Origin: Pseudomonadota bacterium
GTDB taxonomy: Bacteria; Pseudomonadota; Gammaproteobacteria; Pseudomonadales; Moraxellaceae
Assembly: GCA_021833365.1 (NCBI GenBank)
Contig: JAKBFV010000027.1
Location: forward strand, 1 to 32,274
DNA: 32,274 bases
Direction: 5' to 3'
The notes under the pieces are model-generated. The model saw only the letters and a program-made list of their open reading frames with translations, was not told the DNA's origin and did no database searches. Below are positions 27,300 through 32,274 of the stretch, piece by piece (position 1 is the stretch's first letter; each line of letters begins with the position of its first letter). The translations under genes and the position numbers were made by a program.

Positions 27300-28377
27300 G
27301 AGGCGCCTCCCAGGGTAAATAGATGGAAAACCGCGTCTGTCCAGGGCGCGAATCGCATTCGATCAGACCGCCGGCCTGGCTGACCAGGTCCTGGGCGATG
27401 GACAAGCCCAAGCCGGTGCCCGCCGCCCGTCCGCTGACCATGGGATAAAAAATGGCGGCACGGATAGCATCGGGAATCCCCGGACCGTCATCCTCGATAT
27501 CGAGACGCAGGACCAGGCGATGACGATGTGTGCCGATGGTGAATTGTCGCTGTGAACGGGTGCGCAACATGATCTGACCGACCTTGCCCGGCTGTGGATT
27601 CTCGACCAGCGCCTGCAAGGCATTGCCGGCGATATTGAGCAGCACCTGAATGATCTGATCCGGATCGATATAAATGTCCGGCAAGGACGGGTCGTAGTCG
27701 CGCTCGACGCTGACCGCACCTGCAGCCTCGGCGATGATCAAGGCGCGCACACGCTCCATGCACTCATGCACATTGACGCGCCGCGGCTGTGGCGGACGAC
27801 GTGACCCGAGCATGCGGTCGGCGAGGTGACGCAGGCGATCGGCCTCTTCGATGATGACCTGGGTGTACTCTTCGAGCTCACGATCATGCAGAGCGCGCGC
27901 CAGCAGCTGTGCCGCACCACGGATACCACCGAGAGGATTTTTGATCTCGTGCGCCATGCCGCGGATGAGCTGACGGGTGGCCTGGTGCGTGGTCAGCAAG
28001 GCCTCCTCGCGGGCGATGCGCATCAGGCGGTCCATGGGCTGCAGCTCCATGAGCAGATGCGTGCCGCCTTCTGCCGTCGACAAAGGCGTCACCGCGTAGT
28101 CGATCACTCTCTCCTGACCACCGATCCAGACGTGCGCCTCGCGCTTGCTGAACGGGTGCCCGAGCTCGAGGGCACGCTGCAAGGCGGCACGCATGCCGGC
28201 ACCGTCCTTGTCGAGAAAAAGATCCTCGAGACACTGCCCGCGGGCCTTGCTGCCCACGCCGAGCAAAGCCGAAGCGGCGGCATTGAGCTCGACGATCGCG
28301 CACGCCGCATCGAGATAGATCACTGCGGTGCTGAGATTATCCAGTAGCTGCCAACGATCCAAAGCCTGTCTTGCCAT
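27274..28377 (-). CDS. ntrB: NtrB, nitrogen sensor histidine kinase/phosphatase
   Basis: NtrB (also called GlnL) is a cytoplasmic kinase/phosphatase that sets NtrC phosphorylation according to the PII signal. The 367-residue protein has an N-terminal PAS domain (about 8-115), the phosphoacceptor H143 in RGMAHEIKNPLGGIRGAAQLL, the N-box LLNIAGNALQAL, and G-boxes DDGPGIPDAIR and GTGLGLSIAQDLV. No membrane segment is seen, as expected. ATG at 28377 has a very strong AGGAGGAGGG site. A sigma-54 promoter ends about 13 nt upstream of the start codon and NtrC-type sites lie about 100 bp further on, so autoregulation is likely. Neither glnA nor glnK is nearby; the next operon downstream is carAB. Confidence 0.95.
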   Translation of the reverse strand: MARQALDRWQLLDNLSTAVIYLDAACAIVELNAAASALLGVGSKARGQCLEDLFLDKDGAGMRAALQRALELGHPFSKREAHVWIGGQERVIDYAVTPLSTAEGGTHLLMELQPMDRLMRIAREEALLTTHQATRQLIRGMAHEIKNPLGGIRGAAQLLARALHDRELEEYTQVIIEEADRLRHLADRMLGSRRPPQPRRVNVHECMERVRALIIAEAAGAVSVERDYDPSLPDIYIDPDQIIQVLLNIAGNALQALVENPQPGKVGQIMLRTRSQRQFTIGTHRHRLVLRLDIEDDGPGIPDAIRAAIFYPMVSGRAAGTGLGLSIAQDLVSQAGGLIECDSRPGQTRFSIYLPWEAPHDGESMDR

Positions 28378-28402
28378 GCTCCCTCCTCCTGGCGCAGTGA
28401 AA

Positions 28403-28417
28403 GCAATTTATGGGCCA
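28403..28417 (-). promoter_or_regulatory. Sigma-54 (-24/-12) promoter of ntrBC
   Basis: The minus strand reads TGGCCCATAAATTGC, matching the consensus TGGCAC-N5-TTGC at nine of ten fixed positions, with the invariant GG and GC dinucleotides exactly 12 bp apart. Counting from the -12 C, transcription starts near 28391, leaving a 13-nt leader that is almost entirely the AGGAGGAGGG ribosome-binding site of ntrB. Paired NtrC-type sites lie upstream. Confidence 0.75.
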
Positions 28418-28480
28418 GACTGTCGCAAGCACGACGGAGGCGCCTGTGGCCATCGTTGCCGATCGCCCTACGCAGCAGGA

Positions 28481-28497
28481 TGCACCAAGATGGCGCA
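28481..28497. promoter_or_regulatory. NtrC-binding site A upstream of ntrB
   Basis: TGCACCAAGATGGCGCA matches the 17-bp NtrC palindrome TGCACC-N5-GGTGCA with one mismatch. Its centre (28489) is about 98 bp upstream of the predicted sigma-54 start. It overlaps site B by four bases. Confidence 0.7.
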
Positions 28498-28510
28498 CCA
28501 AGATAGTGCA
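28494..28510. promoter_or_regulatory. NtrC-binding site B upstream of ntrB
   Basis: CGCACCAAGATAGTGCA is a second NtrC-type palindrome with the same AAGAT centre as site A, centred at 28502, about 111 bp upstream of the predicted start. Centres 13 bp apart are close for two NtrC dimers, so binding may be exclusive or form a compact complex. Confidence 0.65.
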
Positions 28511-28525
28511 TCATAACGCCCACCA

Positions 28526-28539
28526 TGCACTCTTGTGCA
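28526..28539. repeat. Perfect TGCAC inverted repeat near the NtrC sites
   Basis: TGCAC-TCTT-GTGCA is a perfect inverted repeat of NtrC-like half sites, but with 4 bases between arms where NtrC sites have 7 between the same five-base arms. It may be a degenerate third site or an unrelated operator for the rimO side. Confidence 0.35.
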
Positions 28540-28633
28540 GCATAGCCACACCCCAGCGCACGGCACTCGTCGCTGCGCATGCCGAGGCCGATGAAGGGCG
28601 GGCATCGGGTGTACACCGCTGAGGAGATTGTGC

Positions 28634-28642
28634 TGTTATAAT
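28634..28642 (+). promoter_or_regulatory. Extended -10 promoter for rimO-kup
   Basis: TGTTATAAT is a perfect extended -10 (TG-N-TATAAT). Transcription would begin near 28649, about 24 nt before the rimO ATG. No -35 is needed for this class and none is evident. Its position excludes rimO starts upstream of about 28650. Confidence 0.65.
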
Positions 28643-28672
28643 CGCCCACTCTCTCCACGGATGCTTCGCCCC

Positions 28673-30007
28673 ATGTCCGACTCCTCGCGCAAGATCGGTT
28701 TTGTCTCCCTCGGTTGCCCCAAGGCTCTGGTCGACTCGGAACGCATCCTGACGCAACTGCGCAGCGACGGTTATGACATCGTCGGCGACTATCCGCAGGC
28801 CGACCTGGTGGTGGTCAATACCTGCGGCTTCATCGATCAGGCGAAAGCCGAGTCGCTCGCCGCCATCGGTGAAGCCCTGCAGGAAAACGGCAAAGTCATC
28901 GTCACCGGCTGTCTCGGCGCCCAGGAGGAACAGATCCGCAGTGTGCATCCCCAGGTTCTCGACGTCACCGGGCCACAGGCCTATGAGGCGGTGTTGCGCG
29001 CCGTGCATCGTCACCTGCCGCCGCAGGAACGCAGACATGATCCCTTCGTCGACCTGACGCCGGCACCGGGCGTGCGCCTGACGCCGCGCCACTACGCCTA
29101 TCTGAAGATCTCGGAAGGCTGCAACCACCGCTGCAGCTTCTGCATCATCCCGTCGATGCGCGGCGACCTCGTCTCGCGGCCGGCCGGTGACGTTCTGCAG
29201 GAAGCGGAAGGTCTGGTACGCTCTGGCGTCAAGGAACTGCTGGTGATCTCGCAGGACACCTCGGCCTATGGCGTCGACCTGCGCTACAAGCTCGACTTCT
29301 GGAATGGTCAGCCGGTCAAGACCCGCCTTTATGAGCTGTGCGAAGCCCTCGCCAGCCTCGGCGTCTGGGTGCGCCTGCACTATGTCTACCCCTACCCGAA
29401 CGTCGATGATCTGATGCCCTTGATGCGCGACGGCCGCATCCTGCCTTATCTCGACATCCCCTTTCAGCACGCCAGCCCGCGCCTGCTGCAACAGATGAAG
29501 CGCCCGGCGCACGCTGAAGACACCCTGCGGCGGATACAGCGCTGGCGCGAGCAGGTCCCCGACCTGACCTTGCGCTCGACTTTCATCGTCGGCTTTCCCG
29601 GCGAAACCGAAGAGGACTTTCAGATCCTCCTCGACTGGCTCGAAGAGGCACAGCTCGACCGCGTCGGCTGCTTCATCTACTCGCCCGTCGCGGGAGCTGC
29701 CGCGAATGAGCTGCCCGACCCCGTCCCTGCCGAAGTGCAACAGGAGCGCTACGCGCGCTTCATGGAAAAGGCCCAGGACATCTCACAGCGCCGCCTCGCC
29801 GCCAAGATCGGTCGGCGCTACCGCGTCCTGGTCGATGAGATCGATGCGGAAGAAGGCGTGGCGATCGCACGCGGACCAGGGGATGCTCCCGAAATCGACG
29901 GCCAGGTCTTCATCGAAGGCGAAGGTGCCAGCACCTTGCGTCCCGGTGACTGGGCTGATGTCACCATCACCGACGCCAGTGAATATGACCTGTATGCGGA
30001 GCTATGA
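28673..30007 (+). CDS. rimO: RimO, ribosomal protein S12 methylthiotransferase
   Basis: RimO is a radical-SAM enzyme that adds a methylthio group to the beta carbon of Asp88 (E. coli residue number 88 or 89 by convention) of ribosomal protein S12. The 444-residue protein has an N-terminal UPF0004 domain with cluster cysteines C15, C51 and C80, the radical-SAM motif C150-N-H-R-C154-S-F-C157, and a C-terminal TRAM domain (about 375-444, ending in EYDLYAEL). The stretches [15 protein letters not shown] and [13 protein letters not shown] are typical of RimO rather than MiaB. ATG at 28673 is used; ATG at 28661 is also in frame but less family-like. The stop overlaps kup as ATGA. Confidence 0.96.
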   Translation: MSDSSRKIGFVSLGCPKALVDSERILTQLRSDGYDIVGDYPQADLVVVNTCGFIDQAKAESLAAIGEALQENGKVIVTGCLGAQEEQIRSVHPQVLDVTGPQAYEAVLRAVHRHLPPQERRHDPFVDLTPAPGVRLTPRHYAYLKISEGCNHRCSFCIIPSMRGDLVSRPAGDVLQEAEGLVRSGVKELLVISQDTSAYGVDLRYKLDFWNGQPVKTRLYELCEALASLGVWVRLHYVYPYPNVDDLMPLMRDGRILPYLDIPFQHASPRLLQQMKRPAHAEDTLRRIQRWREQVPDLTLRSTFIVGFPGETEEDFQILLDWLEEAQLDRVGCFIYSPVAGAAANELPDPVPAEVQQERYARFMEKAQDISQRRLAAKIGRRYRVLVDEIDAEEGVAIARGPGDAPEIDGQVFIEGEGASTLRPGDWADVTITDASEYDLYAEL

Positions 30008-31878
30008 CAGCGATGAATGAACGAATCAAACGCTCGACGCGCTCTCTGGCCATCGCCGCCCTCGGCGTCGTCTACGGCGACATCGGCACCAGTCCTCTTT
30101 ACACCGTCAACACCATCTTCGCCGGCGACAGTCACGCCGTTCCACTCAGCCCGGCGCACATCTTCGGCGTGCTGTCGCTGCTGTTCTGGTCCTTGATGAT
30201 CGTCGTCTCGCTCAAATATGTGCTCTTCATCATGCACGCCGACAATCGCGGTGAAGGTGGCATCATGGCGCTGATGGCCCTGGTGCTGCGCAATGGCGGC
30301 AAGAAAGCCCATTATCTGATGCTGCTCGGACTGTTCGGCGCCGCCCTCTTTTATGGCGACAGCGTCCTCACTCCTGCCATCTCCGTGCTCTCCGCCATCG
30401 AGGGCCTCGGCGTCGCCTCACCCACTTTCACCGCTTACGAGGTGCCGCTGGCGCTGATCGTGCTCTTGTCTTTGTTTCTGGTGCAAAAAAGCGGCACCGG
30501 TACGGTCGGGCGCTGGTTCGGCCCGATCATGATCGTCTGGTTCAGCGTCCTCGCCGCCCTTGGCATCTATGGCATAAGCCAGGCACCGCGCGTCATGCTG
30601 GCGCTCAACCCGTTCTATGCCGTGCGTTTCTTTATCAACAATCCAAGCATGGGCTTTTTCTCTCTCGGCGCCACCGTGCTGGCCTTGACCGGCGCCGAAG
30701 CCCTCTACGCTGACATGGGGCATTTCGGGCGCCGCCCCGTACAACGCGTCTGGTTCTTCGTCGTCCTGCCCGGCCTCGTGCTCAACTATTTTGGCCAGGG
30801 CGCACTGCTGATCCGGCATCCCGAGGCCATCAGCAATCCTTTCTATCTGCTCAGTCCGCATCAACTGCTCTATCCGCTCATCGCGCTGAGTACGGCCGCG
30901 ACCGTCATCGCTTCGCAGGCGGTGATCTCCGGCTGCTACTCGATCACCCAGCAGGCCATCCATCTCGGCTATGCGCCGCGCATGGAGGTGCAGCATACCT
31001 CCAGTGAGGAGATCGGCCAGATCTACCTGCCCGGCGTCAACTGGGCTCAGATGTGGGCGGTGGCTCTGCTCGTCCTCATCTTCGGCTCCTCGGCACGCTT
31101 GGCCGCCGCTTACGGTATCGCCGTCACCGGCACCATGCTCATCACCACCATCCTCGCCTACTTCGTGGTCCGCGACATCTGGCACTGGAAACTCCTCCCG
31201 ACCTTGGCGACCGTCGGCCTCTTTCTCATCGTCGACAGCGCCTATTTCAGCTCCAATCTGTTCAAGGTCGCGCAGGGTGGCTGGATCCCCCTGGTCCTCG
31301 GCTGCCTCATCTTCCTGATGATGACAACTTGGAAGAAAGGCCGCCGCATCCTCAACCAGCATCTCGGCGAAGACCTCATGCCTCTGGTGCAGTTCGCCAC
31401 CCAGGCGCAGGGCAATCTGCCCACGGTGCCGGGCACGGCCATTTTCATGACCCAGCATCTGAACAGCACGCCGCACGCCCTCATGCACAGCGTCAAGCAC
31501 TTCAAATGCCTGCATGAACGCGTGGTGATCCTGAAGGTCGAGGTCCGTGATGAGCCACACGTGAGCGCGTCCGAACGCGTGCAGGTGACGCGCGTCAACG
31601 ATCAGTTCTTCCGCGTTCTGATCACCTTCGGCTTCATGGATCTCACCGACCTGCCCGGCGTCCTGCCCCTGTGCACGCGCCAGGGCCTGCCCCTCGATGC
31701 GCAGAGTACGAGCTATGTCCTCGGACGCGAGACGCTGATCCCGCAGCGCAGCGCCTCGATGTCGCTGTGGCGCGAACACCTGTTCATCACCATGTTCCGC
31801 AACGCCGGCAGCGCCGCCGCCTACTTCCATATCCCGCCCAACCGGGTGGTCGAGCTCGGCTCACAGATCGCCCTTTGA
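30004..31878 (+). CDS. kup: Kup, low-affinity potassium uptake permease
   Basis: Kup (TrkD) is a K+/H+ symporter of the KUP/HAK/KT family. The 624-residue protein begins with the hallmark [19 protein letters not shown], followed by about 12 membrane segments to residue 440 and a cytoplasmic C-terminal domain. Other family stretches are [45 protein letters not shown] and FISGCYSIT-like [24 protein letters not shown]. The length is that of E. coli Kup. ATG at 30004 overlaps the rimO stop; a second ATG nine bases on (30013) is possible. Kup works at low pH and high osmolarity in E. coli and would complement the inducible Kdp system at the other end of the window. No clear terminator follows. Confidence 0.96.
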   Translation: MTAMNERIKRSTRSLAIAALGVVYGDIGTSPLYTVNTIFAGDSHAVPLSPAHIFGVLSLLFWSLMIVVSLKYVLFIMHADNRGEGGIMALMALVLRNGGKKAHYLMLLGLFGAALFYGDSVLTPAISVLSAIEGLGVASPTFTAYEVPLALIVLLSLFLVQKSGTGTVGRWFGPIMIVWFSVLAALGIYGISQAPRVMLALNPFYAVRFFINNPSMGFFSLGATVLALTGAEALYADMGHFGRRPVQRVWFFVVLPGLVLNYFGQGALLIRHPEAISNPFYLLSPHQLLYPLIALSTAATVIASQAVISGCYSITQQAIHLGYAPRMEVQHTSSEEIGQIYLPGVNWAQMWAVALLVLIFGSSARLAAAYGIAVTGTMLITTILAYFVVRDIWHWKLLPTLATVGLFLIVDSAYFSSNLFKVAQGGWIPLVLGCLIFLMMTTWKKGRRILNQHLGEDLMPLVQFATQAQGNLPTVPGTAIFMTQHLNSTPHALMHSVKHFKCLHERVVILKVEVRDEPHVSASERVQVTRVNDQFFRVLITFGFMDLTDLPGVLPLCTRQGLPLDAQSTSYVLGRETLIPQRSASMSLWREHLFITMFRNAGSAAAYFHIPPNRVVELGSQIAL

Positions 31879-31960
31879 CCCCCGTGCGGCATGCTGAAGG
31901 CCCGCAGAGTCGCAAGATCCGCCCGGGGACTGAGGCCATCTTGACCCGATGCGCGACAAG

Positions 31961-32126
31961 CCCCGCGAAGGAGCTGGGCGACCACAGCACGCCTTTCCAG
32001 TGGCGCCGCCGGATGTCCGGGCGCTGCTTGCGCAGCATCCGGCTGGAAACGCCCTTCGAGGCTGTTCGCAGGCGCGGCGATCGAGACCTTGGGCAGATGA
32101 CGGGCAGGCTCAGCCACGCCCCCATC
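31961..32126 (-). pseudogene. Decayed IS200/IS605-family transposase (tnpA) fragment
   Basis: On the minus strand one frame gives PKVSIAAPANSL (to 32058), and one base further on another frame gives KGVSSRMLRKQRPDI and then RRRHWKGVLWSPSSFAG (32056-31961). Joined, these match the late part of IS200/IS605 Y1 transposases, recalled as PPKVS---LVNSLKGVSSR-LR then W-LWSPSYFA. A single extra G at 32057 (CTC-G-AAG) breaks the frame. The HUH-like region upstream (expected DHVHLLV) is degraded, and the catalytic tyrosine region downstream is not recognisable. The rest of 31,879-32,274 shows no intact gene; its reading frames on both strands are unlike any family I know. Confidence 0.6.
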
Positions 32127-32274
32127 CAGAGCCAATCTCGTAGCGGACACCGTTCCGCCAGACCTACGCAAACCTGCTCATGTCCGAGCAAATCTGCCGC
32201 TGACTTCCTGCTTCGATGAGGACGGTTTCGCGCGCGCCTTGCGGCACACGCCAGCGCCTTCCTCTCCACAGGCT

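Noticed and set aside
28511-29740. Minus-strand frame of 409 codons opposite rimO
   Set aside because: It is antisense to the radical-SAM core and has no start signal or family match.
30418-31830. Minus-strand frame of 470 codons opposite kup
   Set aside because: It is highly acidic, low-complexity antisense sequence of membrane helices; not a protein.

Overview
The window reads as chromosomal DNA of a GC-rich (roughly 60%) bacterium of the Gammaproteobacteria or the neighbouring Acidithiobacillia. This rests on the order rlmE-ftsH-folP-glmM-tpiA-secG-tRNA-Leu, on a carA-carB-greA operon, on an NtrB/NtrC pair, and on proteins such as RimO, GreA and CarB that look very close to their enterobacterial counterparts. 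Genus cannot be fixed from the sequence alone. Almost every gene is housekeeping. The accessory DNA is confined to about 11.2-12.75 kb and to the last 400 bases.

Layout. Positions 1-11,128 (minus strand) hold a potassium module: an unannotated 33-residue membrane microprotein, then kdpF, kdpA, kdpB, kdpC, kdpD and kdpE, with 4-base overlaps at three junctions and an 11-base overlap at a fourth. A SNF2/SWIM helicase with its own promoter follows and runs off the left edge. Positions 11,129-12,750 hold a tandem 11-bp repeat that may be the KdpE operator, the broken 5' ends of two unrelated transposases, an unrecognised small ORF, and a DUF4160-DUF2442 pair in which each ORF overlaps the next. 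Positions 12,754-18,888 (minus strand) are rlmE, ftsH, folP, glmM, tpiA, secG and tRNA-Leu(GAG), closed by a strong hairpin terminator. Positions 18,929-20,102 (plus strand) carry a TrmH/SpoU methyltransferase and yhbY. Positions 20,113-28,377 (minus strand) are ntrB, ntrC, carA, carB, greA and a BI-1/YccA membrane protein. Positions 28,634-31,878 (plus strand) are rimO and kup, followed by a decayed IS200/IS605 tnpA.

How it works together. Two K+ uptake systems, inducible Kdp and constitutive-type Kup, lie at opposite ends. The nitrogen regulators NtrB/NtrC sit directly upstream of carAB, which consumes glutamine. The ntrB upstream region has a well-formed sigma-54 promoter and two overlapping NtrC-type palindromes about 100 bp upstream, so the pair probably controls itself. 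The carA leader has an intrinsic terminator between its promoter and its start codon, which suggests attenuation.

No wholly new multi-gene system is proven here. The best candidates for something undescribed are the microprotein in front of kdpF, the overlapping three-ORF cassette with DUF4160-DUF2442, the carA leader attenuator, and the autoregulatory ntrBC control region together with an NtrC whose sigma-54 contact loop is GSFSGA instead of GAFTGA. All family assignments were made by eye from motifs, without database searches.
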